From Sphaerochaeta globosa str. Buddy (lineage in GTDB: Bacteria > Spirochaetota > Spirochaetia > Sphaerochaetales > Sphaerochaetaceae), in the NCBI RefSeq assembly GCF_000190435.1, contig NC_015152.1:750458-814457 (forward strand): DNA of 64,000 bases, in the 5' to 3' direction. How positions within the stretch are numbered: the stretch's first letter is position 1; the number at the start of each line of letters is the position of its first letter. Shown one piece after another: positions 42,504-52,080 of this stretch. A program made the position numbers and the translations under genes. Under the pieces are notes generated by a model. The model was not told the origin of the DNA, did not search any database, and worked only from the letters and a program-made list of their open reading frames with translations.

Positions 42504-43136
42504 ATGGCTTTTGATTTCAAGAAAGAGGAGAAGGCTTTCTATCAGCCTTCACAGAAACCGGAAATTATCAGCATCCCACTGATGCAGTACCTTGCGGTAC
42601 GGGGAAAGGGTGATCCCAATCAAGAGGATGGGGAGTACCAGAGAAGTGTGGAAAACCTCTATGCAGTAGCCTATACGCTGAAAATGAGCAAGAACGGGGA
42701 CCATCATATGGATGGATACTTCGACTATGTCGTACCTCCCTTGGAGGGTCTGTGGTACCAGGAAGGGATTCGTGGTATGGATTACTCGAGAAAGGATTTG
42801 CTGCACTTTACGTCCTTGCTCCGCATTCCTACTTTCGTACAGCAGCAGGATGTCCTTTGGGCTCTTGCTGAAGTGAAGAGAAAGAAAGGCCTTGACTGCA
42901 GCTCGGTGGAATTTTTGTGTCTGGACGAGGGTTTGTGTGTACAGGTTCTTCATATCGGACCTTTCGACACAGAACCCGGGACGGTTGCAGCTATGCATGC
43001 ATATCTTGCATCCCAACACTATGCCTTGGATTTTTCCGAGTGTCGTCTCCACCATGAGATATATCTTTCCGATCCACGGAAAGTTGCACCTGAGAGCCAA
43101 AAGACTGTCATCCGCCATCCGATTGCAAAACGGTAG
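42504..43136 (+). CDS. GyrI-like small-molecule-binding protein
   Basis: The product is 210 residues and soluble. IISIPLMQYLAVRGKGDPN, YFDYVVPPLEGLWY and LCVQVLHIGPFDTEPGTVAAMHAYL match the stand-alone GyrI/SAV2568-like fold, related to the effector domain of SoxS-type activators. In many bacteria such genes sit next to a YafY-type WYL regulator, as here. AGGAGG lies 4 bp before the ATG. Members may bind cationic drugs or act as hydrolases. Confidence 0.8.
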   Translation: MAFDFKKEEKAFYQPSQKPEIISIPLMQYLAVRGKGDPNQEDGEYQRSVENLYAVAYTLKMSKNGDHHMDGYFDYVVPPLEGLWYQEGIRGMDYSRKDLLHFTSLLRIPTFVQQQDVLWALAEVKRKKGLDCSSVEFLCLDEGLCVQVLHIGPFDTEPGTVAAMHAYLASQHYALDFSECRLHHEIYLSDPRKVAPESQKTVIRHPIAKR

Positions 43137-43159
43137 ATGCTTGCTGTATAACGCTGCAT

Positions 43160-43912
43160 ATGGAAACACAAAAACTTACCATTGAGGGCATCCCTGCGTT
43201 GCTCTGGGGGAAAACCTCTGACGTACTTATTTTGGCAATACATGGGAATAAATCCAACAAAGCCGACACACCCATTCGCTTACTTGCTGAACAAGCAGGC
43301 AAGAGAGGGTATCAGGTGCTGAGTTTCGACCTTCCCCAGCATGGTGAGCGAAGCCATGAAACGATTCCCTGCAAGGTTGATCAGTGTGTTGGGGAATTGA
43401 AGATCATTCTCTCGTATGTAAAATCCCGCTGGACAACGCTGTCTTTGTTTGCAAACAGCATGGGAGCCTATTTTAGTCTGGTAGCTTTTTCTGAAGCAGT
43501 CTTTAAACAGGTACTGTTTCTCAGCCCGGTTGTGGATATGCACTACCTGATCAGCAACGTGATGTCGGCATTTCAGATTACCGAGGACCGATTACGCACT
43601 GAACAGGAAATCGAAACACCGATTGGGATGACGCTGTATTGGGACTATTACTCGTACGTAAAGGAACATCCCATAACAACATGGGCGAATCCTACTGCAA
43701 TCCTGTATGGAGAGCTGGATGAGGTGAGTGAGCGGGCAACCATCGATGCGTTCTGTTCACGCTTCTCTGCTTCCTTGGAAGTTGTACAAGCGTGTCCCCA
43801 TTATTTGCATACCCCTGAACAGCTTAGTCGTTTTACGTTTTGGTTGGAAAAACAGCTGAAGCCCCTTACAGGTACTGGGAGAACTCTACCTTTTCTGCAT
43901 TCGGCCCCTTAA
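43160..43912 (+). CDS. Alpha/beta hydrolase
   Basis: The product is 250 residues. The fold is shown by AIHGNKSNKADTP, the nucleophile elbow ANSMGAYFS (G-x-S-x-G variant with alanine first), the acid in YGELDEVS and the histidine in ACPHYLHTP. It is probably an esterase or peptidase-like enzyme of the cytoplasm. The ribosome binding site is weak. It ends inside the convergent VOC gene with a 47-bp overlap. Confidence 0.8.
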   Translation: METQKLTIEGIPALLWGKTSDVLILAIHGNKSNKADTPIRLLAEQAGKRGYQVLSFDLPQHGERSHETIPCKVDQCVGELKIILSYVKSRWTTLSLFANSMGAYFSLVAFSEAVFKQVLFLSPVVDMHYLISNVMSAFQITEDRLRTEQEIETPIGMTLYWDYYSYVKEHPITTWANPTAILYGELDEVSERATIDAFCSRFSASLEVVQACPHYLHTPEQLSRFTFWLEKQLKPLTGTGRTLPFLHSAP

Positions 43913-44255
43913 TGGTAAAGTAGCTTACTCCATTGCTGAAGAAAGGCAGTGTTTGGATGCCGTCCTCAAGTTCCTGGTACCCAAGGGCTCGGACCACGGT
44001 GTGGGTTGCTTTGATATCGCTTACGTTCAGCGCTATATGGTCGATGGCTCCACATTTTGCCGCCACCTGGTCATTCTCATACGTTTCAATGACTACATTC
44101 CCCAATGAGAGAAATGCAACCTTGTGGTGATTATGCTCATTGGTATGCATGACCGAGAATCCAAGGCTCTGATAGAACTCAATGGTTGCTTGTATGTCAT
44201 CCGTCGGGATACCGATGTGTTGGAGACCAAGAACCAAATCCTGCAATTGTGGCAT
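43866..44255 (-). CDS. VOC-family (glyoxalase-like) protein
   Basis: The product is 129 residues. LQHIGIPTDDIQATIEFYQSLGF and IDHIALNVSDIKAT are the two beta-alpha-beta-beta-beta units of the vicinal oxygen chelate fold, with metal-ligand histidines and glutamate in VIETYEN. Members act as lactoylglutathione lyases, dioxygenases or binding proteins. GGAGG lies 7 bp before the ATG. It is divergent from the LysE gene. Confidence 0.8.
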   Translation of the reverse strand: MPQLQDLVLGLQHIGIPTDDIQATIEFYQSLGFSVMHTNEHNHHKVAFLSLGNVVIETYENDQVAAKCGAIDHIALNVSDIKATHTVVRALGYQELEDGIQTLPFFSNGVSYFTIKGPNAEKVEFSQYL

Positions 44256-44413
44256 AGACTACCCTCCAAAGCGAAGTATAGTCCCCTCCTGTCACAAATG
44301 CATCCCATGATACATACGAGTACTTCCAGAATTTCTGCAAATCCCTCTGTTTTTTCTTCTTTTGCTCCCTGCATGCTTTGCAAAACATCAAGGTTTTCTC
44401 TACGCTGTGGGGC

Positions 44414-45049
44414 ATGGAACTACCTTTCTTTACCGGCATGGCAACCGGTGCCGGCCTGATCATTGCAATTGGAGCACAGAATGCCTTTGTACTTACCCAA
44501 GGAATTCGCAAGCAACATCGTTTTCTCGTTGCTCTAATCTGCTCGCTCTGTGATGCCTTGCTCATAGGCTGCGGTGTTGCAGGCATGGGAACGTTTATTG
44601 AACAATCTCCGAGACTGCTGGGCTTTGCCGCCGGTATGGGAGCCTTGTTTCTTTTCGTCTATGGCTTGAAGAGTCTCTTCTCTGCTTTCCAGACAGCACA
44701 AGGGTTGGTACAAGCCGAGGTCAAGGCCGTCAGTCGCAAGCAGGTCATTCTTACCACATTGGCGATTACCTTGTTGAATCCGCATGTATATCTGGATACG
44801 GTGGTTCTCTTAGGTGGCATAAGTGCAACCTTTGAGGGGAGTGGACGGTACCTCTTCGGCGCGGGTGCACTCACCATGTCCTTTCTCTGGTTTTTCACCT
44901 TGGCCTATGGTTCGGCTCTCCTTGCCCCCTTGTTCAAAAAAGCATTAACTTGGCGTATCCTTAACATTGCCATTTTCCTGGTGATGTGGAGCATCGCCTT
45001 TAGGCTGTTGGCTTATACCGGGATAGCACAAGTTTTTCAACGGCTATGA
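44414..45049 (+). CDS. LysE/ArgO-family amino acid exporter
   Basis: The product is 211 residues and has six membrane segments. The N-terminal GLIIAIGAQNAFVLTQGIRKQH and the central LLNPHVYLDTVVLLGGIS are LysE hallmarks, and the length fits ArgO. It exports lysine or arginine. The ribosome binding site is weak (GGGG three bases before ATG). An in-frame ATG 12 codons upstream is possible. Confidence 0.9.
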   Translation: MELPFFTGMATGAGLIIAIGAQNAFVLTQGIRKQHRFLVALICSLCDALLIGCGVAGMGTFIEQSPRLLGFAAGMGALFLFVYGLKSLFSAFQTAQGLVQAEVKAVSRKQVILTTLAITLLNPHVYLDTVVLLGGISATFEGSGRYLFGAGALTMSFLWFFTLAYGSALLAPLFKKALTWRILNIAIFLVMWSIAFRLLAYTGIAQVFQRL

Positions 45050-45139
45050 AGAAAGTGTTCAATTACATTTAAACAAAAACTCCCCGCAATACTTGTTGAT
45101 TCCGCAGGTTGACGAATTGGTTTATTCACCGTAAACTCA

Positions 45140-45152
45140 TTTAAGCGTTTAA
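45140..45152. promoter_or_regulatory. Candidate LacI operator upstream of the second LacI gene
   Basis: TTTAAGCGTTTAA has a CG core flanked by TTTAA and TTAA. Nearly the same sequence, TTTAAGCGATTAAA, lies in the binding-protein promoter at 46303. Confidence 0.6.
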
Positions 45153-45172
45153 CACAACATTGAAAGGAATGT

Positions 45173-46177
45173 ATGAAAAAAGTAACCATTGAAACTGTTG
45201 CACAAAAGGTTGGTGTTTCTGCAGCAACTGTCTCATATGCTCTTTCGGGTAAAAGGAAGATCAGTCAGGAAGTGACAGAAAGGATTCTGAAAGCTGTTGA
45301 GGAATTGGACTACAGGCCCAGCATTACGGCACGCAACCTTGCGAGTAATAAGACTTGGACGGTGGGGTTGTATGCGTCTCCTACCCAAAATATTCGAGAG
45401 GACTACTTTTTCAACAACATCCTTGCAGGAGTGCTTGATGTGTTGCATGTCAAGAAATACCAGATCCATTTGTATGCAGACTACTTACATGAAAACAACA
45501 AGAACCACCCCGATCTGAACCTGACCCAGCCTATTGATGGTGCGCTGATTATGAATCCAAGAATCAATGATGTGTATATCAACCACCTCAAGCAAAGAAA
45601 TATTCCGTATGTGGTCATCGGAACTCCTGATGAGCGTAGTGATTCTTTTTATGTTGATGCTGATGTAACGGCAGGTTATTATGCTATAGTCAATTATCTG
45701 ATAAAGAAAGGGCATAGGAAAATTATTCTTGTAAACGGTAATGTGGAGTATACCCAGAGTGAAAAGCGTCAGATTGGGTACAGTATGGCGTATCGGGATA
45801 ACGGGTTGAGTTTCTCCAAGGATTGGATCATCAATGTTCCCATGCTCGAGGAGCAAGGCTATCGTGTTTTCATGCAGACTATACAGAGAATTCCTGATTT
45901 CACTGCCGTTGTCACCTTCAACGATACCATAGCGGTGGGTGTTTTGCGAGCCTTGAAGGAGAGCAACCTCCATGTTCCTTCCAGGGTTGCGGTTGTGAGT
46001 GCAGGCAATACGATGATCACCAGAATTCATGCTCCTGCCATAACCAGTCTTGATATGGGAGCCTATGAGATAGGATCGAAGGCTGCAGAACTCCTGGTTG
46101 ATGTAATTGAAAAAAGGCGGATTCAGCCTTCCCATGAGATTATCCAAACTCGCCTTGTCGAGCGGGAGAGCAGTTGA
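45173..46177 (+). CDS. LacI-family regulator of the xyloside cluster
   Basis: The product is 334 residues. The N-terminal helix-turn-helix is VTIETVAQKVGVSAATVSYALSG, followed by the hinge SITARNLASNK and the effector domain (TVGLYASPTQNIREDYF onward). It precedes a sugar ABC importer and a GH31 alpha-xylosidase in the same direction. The shared TTTAAGCG-type sequence before its own gene and before the binding protein gene indicates autoregulation and control of the importer. AAAGG precedes the ATG. Confidence 0.85.
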   Translation: MKKVTIETVAQKVGVSAATVSYALSGKRKISQEVTERILKAVEELDYRPSITARNLASNKTWTVGLYASPTQNIREDYFFNNILAGVLDVLHVKKYQIHLYADYLHENNKNHPDLNLTQPIDGALIMNPRINDVYINHLKQRNIPYVVIGTPDERSDSFYVDADVTAGYYAIVNYLIKKGHRKIILVNGNVEYTQSEKRQIGYSMAYRDNGLSFSKDWIINVPMLEEQGYRVFMQTIQRIPDFTAVVTFNDTIAVGVLRALKESNLHVPSRVAVVSAGNTMITRIHAPAITSLDMGAYEIGSKAAELLVDVIEKRRIQPSHEIIQTRLVERESS

Positions 46178-46270
46178 TTTTCTGATTATGCTTCACTTCA
46201 TTACCTAGGAATTTGCGATGGGTGCAGACTATGCAACAGCTCCCTACTCAAGAAAGTATGAAAGTTTTTC

Positions 46271-46300
46271 TTGACAGAAAAGAAAAAGTATCAGTATAGT
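46271..46300 (+). promoter_or_regulatory. Promoter of the xyloside ABC operon
   Basis: TTGACA (46271-46276) and TATAGT (46295-46300) are 18 bp apart. The candidate LacI operator begins two bases later. The rest of 46178-46460 is AT-rich with no gene seen. Confidence 0.7.
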
Positions 46301-46302
46301 AG

Positions 46303-46316
46303 TTTAAGCGATTAAA
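46303..46316. promoter_or_regulatory. Candidate LacI operator in the xyloside promoter
   Basis: TTTAA-GCGA-TTAAA is a dyad with a CG core immediately downstream of the -10 box, so bound LacI protein would block transcription. A related TTTAGCGTTTAG follows near 46338. Confidence 0.6.
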
Positions 46317-46460
46317 TTAAAAATAAGTTAATTATATGTTTAGCGTTTAGCTGTATGTCTGGGCACAAATTTTCTAGCAGCGGCGATGAATGAACCTTGG
46401 AAGCCTTTTGGGATGTAGAAAGCATTCAACTGTAGAGTTGATTTGTAATAGGAGGAACGT

Positions 46461-47777
46461 ATGAAAATTCGTAGTAAGGTCGTATGTCTGCTTCTCTTGT
46501 TGATACCGTCCATGATGCTCTGGTCAGCCGGGACCAAGGAAGAAGCTTCAGCTAAGGCCGACGGTTCTGCCGTGATCACTATTTGGGATTTCAAATATGG
46601 TGATGTCCAAGGTGTCCAACCTGCAATGAAGAAAATCGACGATTTGATCATGCAGAAAAATCCCGGGCTTACCATCAAGCATGTCGGACAGCCGAACGAC
46701 AACTATTATCAGCTGGTCCGTGCGGCCGTCCAGGCTGGAGAGGGACCGGATATCGTCATGTTCCACGGTGGTGTCCAAGCGTATGAGTTTGATGATTATA
46801 CAATCGCCATGGATACGTATATCAAGTCATGGAGACCTGAGATTTCCGAATTCAGCTGGGCTTATTGCTCCGAGGGTGGAGACGGCTCAAAGCCGGTTCA
46901 TATGGCTCCCCTGACTACCCAAGGCTTCGGTATCTATTACAACAAGGCCCTGTTCAAGCAGGCCGGCCTCGATCCTGAAAAGGCTCCGTCCGACCTCGAC
47001 GCTTTCATGGCAGCCTGCGAGAAGCTCAAGAAAGCCGGTATTGTTCCCATGGTTGCTGGACTGCAGGGCAGCCCCTATACCATCGATTTCCTTTTCAGGT
47101 GCTTCGTTGCAAACATCTATGGCTCTGATGTGAAAGACCTGGGGACTGGAAAGCAAAACTTTGCGGGAAATGCCGCCTTCAAGCGAGCCGCCGAGATAGT
47201 ACAGGAAATGTTCAAAAAGGGTTACATCGACCCTGCCGGTACTTCAACGCCCTATTTCATGGATGCAGCCAACAATTTTGCTGCAGGAAAAGGTGCAATG
47301 TTTGTTGGACTGCTCTCGGATGTCTGCCATTGGAAAGTATTCGGTGATGCACTGGGCACCGACGGTGTCGGGTATTTCCCGACCATCAATTTCCCCCAGG
47401 CACCGTACAAGGACCAACAGGTCGGTCAGCCTGCCGGTATCGGCTACAGTGTCATGAAGTGGTCAAAGAATCCTGAAGCTGCCATGAAGGTTGTTGAGGG
47501 CTATGCACGAGGTGAGGGGAATGCCATATGGATGGGCATGACCGGTGCTCTCTCTCCGAATAAGAATGTCGATATCAAGAGCTTGGGTTATCCACTCGTT
47601 GCAAAAATTCTTGAGAAACCGTTTGTTTTGGATTTCAACACTCTCTTGCTGAACGAAGATGCCAACGGCAATTTCGACCGATATTGCGCACAAGCATTCG
47701 TCTCCAACGAGATCAGCATCGACAAGTTCATCGCATCTGCACAAGGCATGCTGGACAACGTTCGGAATGCAAAATAA
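46461..47777 (+). CDS. ABC transporter sugar-binding protein (xyloside cluster)
   Basis: The protein has 438 residues. The signal peptide ends near LWSAG before TKEEASA. TIWDFKYGDVQGVQPAMKK, the loop VQAGEGPDIVMFHGG and IYYNKALFKQAGLDPEKAP are typical of family 1 sugar-binding proteins. AGGAGG lies 5 bp before the ATG. With two permeases and an alpha-xylosidase downstream, it probably binds xylose-containing oligosaccharides such as xyloglucan fragments. Confidence 0.85.
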   Translation: MKIRSKVVCLLLLLIPSMMLWSAGTKEEASAKADGSAVITIWDFKYGDVQGVQPAMKKIDDLIMQKNPGLTIKHVGQPNDNYYQLVRAAVQAGEGPDIVMFHGGVQAYEFDDYTIAMDTYIKSWRPEISEFSWAYCSEGGDGSKPVHMAPLTTQGFGIYYNKALFKQAGLDPEKAPSDLDAFMAACEKLKKAGIVPMVAGLQGSPYTIDFLFRCFVANIYGSDVKDLGTGKQNFAGNAAFKRAAEIVQEMFKKGYIDPAGTSTPYFMDAANNFAAGKGAMFVGLLSDVCHWKVFGDALGTDGVGYFPTINFPQAPYKDQQVGQPAGIGYSVMKWSKNPEAAMKVVEGYARGEGNAIWMGMTGALSPNKNVDIKSLGYPLVAKILEKPFVLDFNTLLLNEDANGNFDRYCAQAFVSNEISIDKFIASAQGMLDNVRNAK

Positions 47778-47789
47778 CTAGGCGTACAT

Positions 47790-47828
47790 TGGGTTGTCTG
47801 CAATTGCAAAAGGCAATCGGACAACCCA
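47790..47828 (+). promoter_or_regulatory. Intercistronic hairpin after the xyloside binding protein gene
   Basis: TGGGTTGTC (47790-47798) pairs with GACAACCCA (47820-47828), with further pairing TTGC/GCAA inside. It begins 13 bp after the stop and is followed by a weak ACTTTTG. Confidence 0.7.
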
Positions 47829-47850
47829 TACTTTTGCATGGGGGCTACAC

Positions 47851-48744
47851 TTGAAAAACCATTCATCCATTGTGAAGAGCGAAGCTATGGAACCCTATCT
47901 GCTTATTGCACCGTTGCTTCTGCTCTTACTTGTATTCATACTCTATCCAGTGGTTGCCAATGTGTATCTGAGCTTTTTCAAGTGGAAAGGCATGGGTAAG
48001 GCGACATTCATCGGTTTGTCGAATTATCGAACCATGTTCAAGGATGAGACGTTCTGGATTTCCATCAAGAATACCTTGGTCTTGCTGCTCTATATTCCCT
48101 TGGGGGTCATCCTTCCCCTTCTCATTTCCGCACTCCTTCGGGAAGGGCTCAAGGGGTGGTCTCTTTTTAGGGCGATTATCTATCTCCCAAACATTCTTGG
48201 TTACGTAATTATGGGAATGATCTCCAGCATTATGTTCCGTAAGCTGGGGCCGCTGAACAATGTTCTGATACAGCTGGGTCTTGACTCATTTGCCCTCGAT
48301 TGGCTGAGCAAGCCCAAGCTGGCTCTCAACACGCTCGGCTTGGTGTACGGTGTCTGGTTGCGGTTGGGTTTCGGCTGTATCTTCTTTCTCGCTGCGATGA
48401 GCAGTATCGATGAGTCGTTGTACGATGCGGCAAAAATCGATGGTGCTCTCTGGTGGCGTACGTTTTGGAATGTCACCATTCCCTCCATCCGCTTTTCGAT
48501 TGAGTTCTGGATAGTCTTATCGTTCATAGAAATCCTGGCAAGGGCTTTCCCCTTCATTTACACGTTCTCACGGGGAGGTCCGGGCTTTGCCACCTTCACC
48601 TTGGAATATGGTATTTATAATGAAGGTTTTGTTGCTTTCAACATGGGCTATGCAAGTACCTGGGCAAGCGTTCTGTTCGTGGTTTGCGCAGTGATTGCAT
48701 GCTTTCAGGTTGCCCTCATGAGGAAGAATTCAGATGTCCAATAG
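47851..48744 (+). CDS. Sugar ABC transporter permease, MalF-type (xyloside cluster)
   Basis: The product is 297 residues and has six membrane segments. The EAA loop is DESLYDAAKIDGALWWRTFW. A TTG start at 47851 with GGGGG upstream is favoured, because the charged residues KNHSSIVKSEA before the first membrane helix match the usual N-terminus; the ATG at 47887 would begin almost inside that helix. Its 3' end overlaps the next gene by 11 bp. Confidence 0.85.
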   Translation: MKNHSSIVKSEAMEPYLLIAPLLLLLLVFILYPVVANVYLSFFKWKGMGKATFIGLSNYRTMFKDETFWISIKNTLVLLLYIPLGVILPLLISALLREGLKGWSLFRAIIYLPNILGYVIMGMISSIMFRKLGPLNNVLIQLGLDSFALDWLSKPKLALNTLGLVYGVWLRLGFGCIFFLAAMSSIDESLYDAAKIDGALWWRTFWNVTIPSIRFSIEFWIVLSFIEILARAFPFIYTFSRGGPGFATFTLEYGIYNEGFVAFNMGYASTWASVLFVVCAVIACFQVALMRKNSDVQ

Positions 48745-49567
48745 CTATGAGAGAACCGTGAAAGGAATCATGTATGGTGTCTTGGTGGTGTTTGCCTTAA
48801 TGGCTCTCTACCCCCTGTTTTTCGTGCTTATTACCAGCCTGAAAGCTCCTTTGGAGTATGTGAACAACAAGTTGCTCATGCCCCAAGACGTTACATTGGG
48901 CAACTACTTTCATGTTTGGGTAAAGGGAAACATGCTTAAGTATTTTCTCAATAGCTGCCTTTTGATTCCCTCCGCCTTGGTGTTGTATCTCTTTGTGTGC
49001 ATCACTGCCGGCTTTGCATTCGGCCGCTTGCGTTTCCGCCTCCGCTTTCCCTTGTTCCTTGCTGTTTTGTTTCTCATGATTTTTCCCCAGATGTTGCTTT
49101 CGATCCAGATTTTCCAGGTCTGCCGGAAATTGCATCTGATCAATAATTATCTAGGGTTGATACTCGTATGGGTTGCATACTTTGGCCCCTTCGGCACCTA
49201 TATCATGACAACCTATTATGCGACTGTCCCTATGGAAATTGTCGAGTCGGCAAGGCTCGACGGGACCGGGATCTACCGGATGTTGTATTACATCATGGTC
49301 CCCATCGCAAAACCGATGATTATCATTATCGTGATCATAGGCACCCAATCCATGTGGAATGAGCTCCCATTCTCTCTCTTGTTGCTGCAGACCGAGCACC
49401 TTAGGACCATTACGCAGGGGCTTGGTATGCTGCAGGGTCAATACGGGCTTGACGATACGGTATTGTGTGCTTCCATAGTGTCTGCTTCTCTGGTCCCCCT
49501 GCTTTTGTTTGTGTTTTTCCAACGGCAAATCACCATGGGTTCCTACAGTGGTGCGGTCAAGGGATGA
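48734..49567 (+). CDS. Sugar ABC transporter permease, MalG-type (xyloside cluster)
   Basis: The protein has 277 residues with six membrane segments. It has the EAA loop PMEIVESARLDGTGIYRMLY and the C-terminal MGSYSGAVKG. AGGAAG lies before the ATG. It forms the translocation pore with the preceding permease. No ATPase gene is in the cluster. Confidence 0.9.
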   Translation: MSNSYERTVKGIMYGVLVVFALMALYPLFFVLITSLKAPLEYVNNKLLMPQDVTLGNYFHVWVKGNMLKYFLNSCLLIPSALVLYLFVCITAGFAFGRLRFRLRFPLFLAVLFLMIFPQMLLSIQIFQVCRKLHLINNYLGLILVWVAYFGPFGTYIMTTYYATVPMEIVESARLDGTGIYRMLYYIMVPIAKPMIIIIVIIGTQSMWNELPFSLLLLQTEHLRTITQGLGMLQGQYGLDDTVLCASIVSASLVPLLLFVFFQRQITMGSYSGAVKG

Positions 49568-49605
49568 GTAGTTCCCTCCATTCTCAGTAAAGGCAAAGAA
49601 ACTCT

Positions 49606-51894
49606 ATGAAACAAAGAAATCGTTTTATATTTGATATGTTGGATCAGGATGCCCCTGATGCACAAAGAGAATCGATTTACCGTGCAGGACGGCCTGTATC
49701 GGTGCATGAACAAGCGCTATCTTGTGTGATCGATATTCCGTTTATCAAACAGGAGATGAAGAACCTGTTTCTTCATCCTGCCAAACCGGAAGAATTAAAG
49801 AAATCTGAAATGCTTGTACGCACGTATGGACCATCCATTGTGCGCCTGACGCTGCATGGTGGCGTCAGTGTTGCCTCTGATGCGGATAATCCTATGTTTG
49901 AATGGGATCCAACACTGAAGCAAGAGGCGCTTCATTCGACTCAGACGAATGAGGGATGGGAGTTTCTCGATTCACGGGGCAAGATCCGGATGCGCATCAA
50001 TACCAAGGATGAAAGCAGGGAAATCTGGAGCACGTTGCAGCCGGAACCTCCTCAGACCTTCGATGCCGTGGTGTATCCTGATGGTGAAACCTCAGTTCCT
50101 TTCATGGCCTACGACGATTTCTTCCCTACACAGTCAGAATCATTCAGTCTGGGGTTCGTTGAGCGGGATGGTGCTGTCAACCGATGGGTATATTCCCTGC
50201 ACGCCAAATCGAATGAGAAGTTCGTCGGAACCGGAGAGCGGTTTTCTGCAATGAACCTGGCCGGCAAAACCTATGTATTGGAAAATACCGACGGGCTTGG
50301 GGTGAATAGCCGACGGGCATACAAGAATGTGCCGTTCTATCTCTCCAGCGAAGGGTATGGTCTGTTGATCATGACCTCGGCTCATGTTCGTCTTTCCCTA
50401 TCTGATGTATCGACCCGTGCAGCCCAAGCGGTGGTTGAGGATGATGACTTGGATTTGTTCTTCATCGGAGGGAAAACGCTTGAGCGGATTGTGTACAACT
50501 ATCGAAGCATAACGGGATTCCCCCGAGATGTTCCGTTCTGGTCCTATGGGACCTGGATGAGCCGGATGAGCTATTTTTCAGCAGATGAAACCCGGCTTGT
50601 GGTTAGGAAGATGCGTGAGGGAGGCTTTCCCTGTGATGTAATCCACATCGACACCGGCTGGTTTGAGAAGGATTGGAAATGTGAGTGGGAATTCAGCAGT
50701 ACTCGATTTCCATACCCTGAAGCCTACCTGAAAGAGATGGAGGAGCAGGGTATCAAGATTAGTCTGTGGCAGCTTCCTTGCATTGCAAAGGATACCAAAC
50801 ACTATGCTACTGCTCAGAAGAATCGATATGTTGCACCAAGAAGTGAGCAAGTTGCTCTGGGTTCGAATTTTAGTGAAGTTGAATTTGACGGGAACATCGA
50901 CTTTACCAATCCTGATGCCGTCCGTTGGTACCAAAACCTGCTTGCACAACTGTTGAAGCTCGGTGTTTCGGTAATAAAGACCGACTTTGGCGAGGTGATC
51001 GAGGAACATGCTGCATACTACGGCATGCCGTACCGAACGTTGCACAACCTGTATTGCTTGCTGTATCAGAAAGCTGCTTATGAAATTAGTGAGCAGATTC
51101 AGGGACCAGGTGAGGCTATGATTTGGGCGAGGGCGGGTTGGATTGGATGTCAGCGGTATCCTTTGCATTGGAGCGGTGACTGTGCCTGTTCCTGGGATGG
51201 TATGGCGGGTTCGCTGAGGGGTGGGTTGCATCTGGGACTCTCGGGCTTTGCGTTCTGGAGTCATGATGTGCCCGGTTTCCAGGGCATTCCCAGTTTCATG
51301 AACAGCCGGCCGAGCAATGATTTGTATATCCGATGGACCCAAATGGGTGTGTTCACTTCCCACCTGAGGTATCACGGGACCACGGCAAGGGAACCGTACG
51401 AATATGCTGAGGTTGCAGACCTTGCACGAGCGTGGCTGAATCTTCGGTATGCGCTGATTCCCTATCTCGCAGCAGAGGGAAGAAAGGCGACTCAAAGCGG
51501 ATACCCTGTGGTACGTGCCTTGATTTTCCATCATCAGGACGATCCTGTGTGCTGGTCCATCGATGACCAGTTCTATTGCGGAGATGCCTTTTTGGTCGCT
51601 CCAGTAATGAACAGCTTTGGGCTTCGCGATGTCTATCTTCCTAGTGGGCAGTGGGTCGATTTCTGGACTGGGGAAGTGCTTTCCGGAGGAGTATGGCTGA
51701 AGCATGTTTCGAATTCACTGGCTTTATTGCCGGTGTTTGTAAAAAAGGATTCTGTAATTCCCATCTATCCTGAACTTGTTCAGCATACCGGCCAGATGGA
51801 GATGCAAAAAATACAGGAACTACGATTTGATGAGACGTATACAGGATTCCAGAACTCACTATTGGGCTCTCTGATTCAATTTGATGAAAAGTAA
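49606..51894 (+). CDS. GH31 alpha-xylosidase-like glycosidase
   Basis: The product is 762 residues with no signal peptide, so it acts in the cytoplasm. The nucleophile is D460 in VIKTDFGEV and the acid/base is D525 in WSGDCACSW. The 65-residue gap is very close to that in YicI (D416 and D482), and KTDFGE is the alpha-xylosidase form of the motif. It would release xylose from xyloglucan-type oligosaccharides brought in by the adjacent importer. It is the last gene of the operon and is followed by a strong terminator. Confidence 0.85.
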   Translation: MKQRNRFIFDMLDQDAPDAQRESIYRAGRPVSVHEQALSCVIDIPFIKQEMKNLFLHPAKPEELKKSEMLVRTYGPSIVRLTLHGGVSVASDADNPMFEWDPTLKQEALHSTQTNEGWEFLDSRGKIRMRINTKDESREIWSTLQPEPPQTFDAVVYPDGETSVPFMAYDDFFPTQSESFSLGFVERDGAVNRWVYSLHAKSNEKFVGTGERFSAMNLAGKTYVLENTDGLGVNSRRAYKNVPFYLSSEGYGLLIMTSAHVRLSLSDVSTRAAQAVVEDDDLDLFFIGGKTLERIVYNYRSITGFPRDVPFWSYGTWMSRMSYFSADETRLVVRKMREGGFPCDVIHIDTGWFEKDWKCEWEFSSTRFPYPEAYLKEMEEQGIKISLWQLPCIAKDTKHYATAQKNRYVAPRSEQVALGSNFSEVEFDGNIDFTNPDAVRWYQNLLAQLLKLGVSVIKTDFGEVIEEHAAYYGMPYRTLHNLYCLLYQKAAYEISEQIQGPGEAMIWARAGWIGCQRYPLHWSGDCACSWDGMAGSLRGGLHLGLSGFAFWSHDVPGFQGIPSFMNSRPSNDLYIRWTQMGVFTSHLRYHGTTAREPYEYAEVADLARAWLNLRYALIPYLAAEGRKATQSGYPVVRALIFHHQDDPVCWSIDDQFYCGDAFLVAPVMNSFGLRDVYLPSGQWVDFWTGEVLSGGVWLKHVSNSLALLPVFVKKDSVIPIYPELVQHTGQMEMQKIQELRFDETYTGFQNSLLGSLIQFDEK

Positions 51895-51915
51895 GGTACT
51901 ACAATTAATTCTTTT

Positions 51916-51965
51916 AAAAAATTCCGATATAGGTATGGTATCAAGCATATCATATCGGAATTTTT
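51916..51965 (+). terminator. Terminator of the xyloside operon
   Basis: AAAAATTCCGATAT and ATATCGGAATTTTT form a perfect 14-bp stem that ends in a run of T. The mirrored A run makes it potentially bidirectional. Confidence 0.85.
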
Positions 51966-52063
51966 GTAAGAAGCCGAACGTGATACTTCATTGTGTGCAT
52001 GCAGTATGGATTCCCTAGTGTTGTGTGATCCTGTATTGACAGCAATACCTGAATGTATGAGGA

Positions 52064-52080
52064 ACCTCTAGGTAAGAGGT
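52064..52080. promoter_or_regulatory. Inverted repeat before the membrane protein gene
   Basis: ACCTCT-AGGTA-AGAGGT is a 6-5-6 dyad, 11 bp before a TATACT sequence (52092-52097). It may be an operator. It is not placed between well-spaced -35 and -10 boxes, so a MerR-type site is not claimed. Confidence 0.35.

Noticed and set aside
50578-51705. A 375-codon open frame on the strand opposite the GH31 gene
   Set aside because: The GH31 frame has both catalytic aspartates and full family length. The opposite frame has no recognisable motif.
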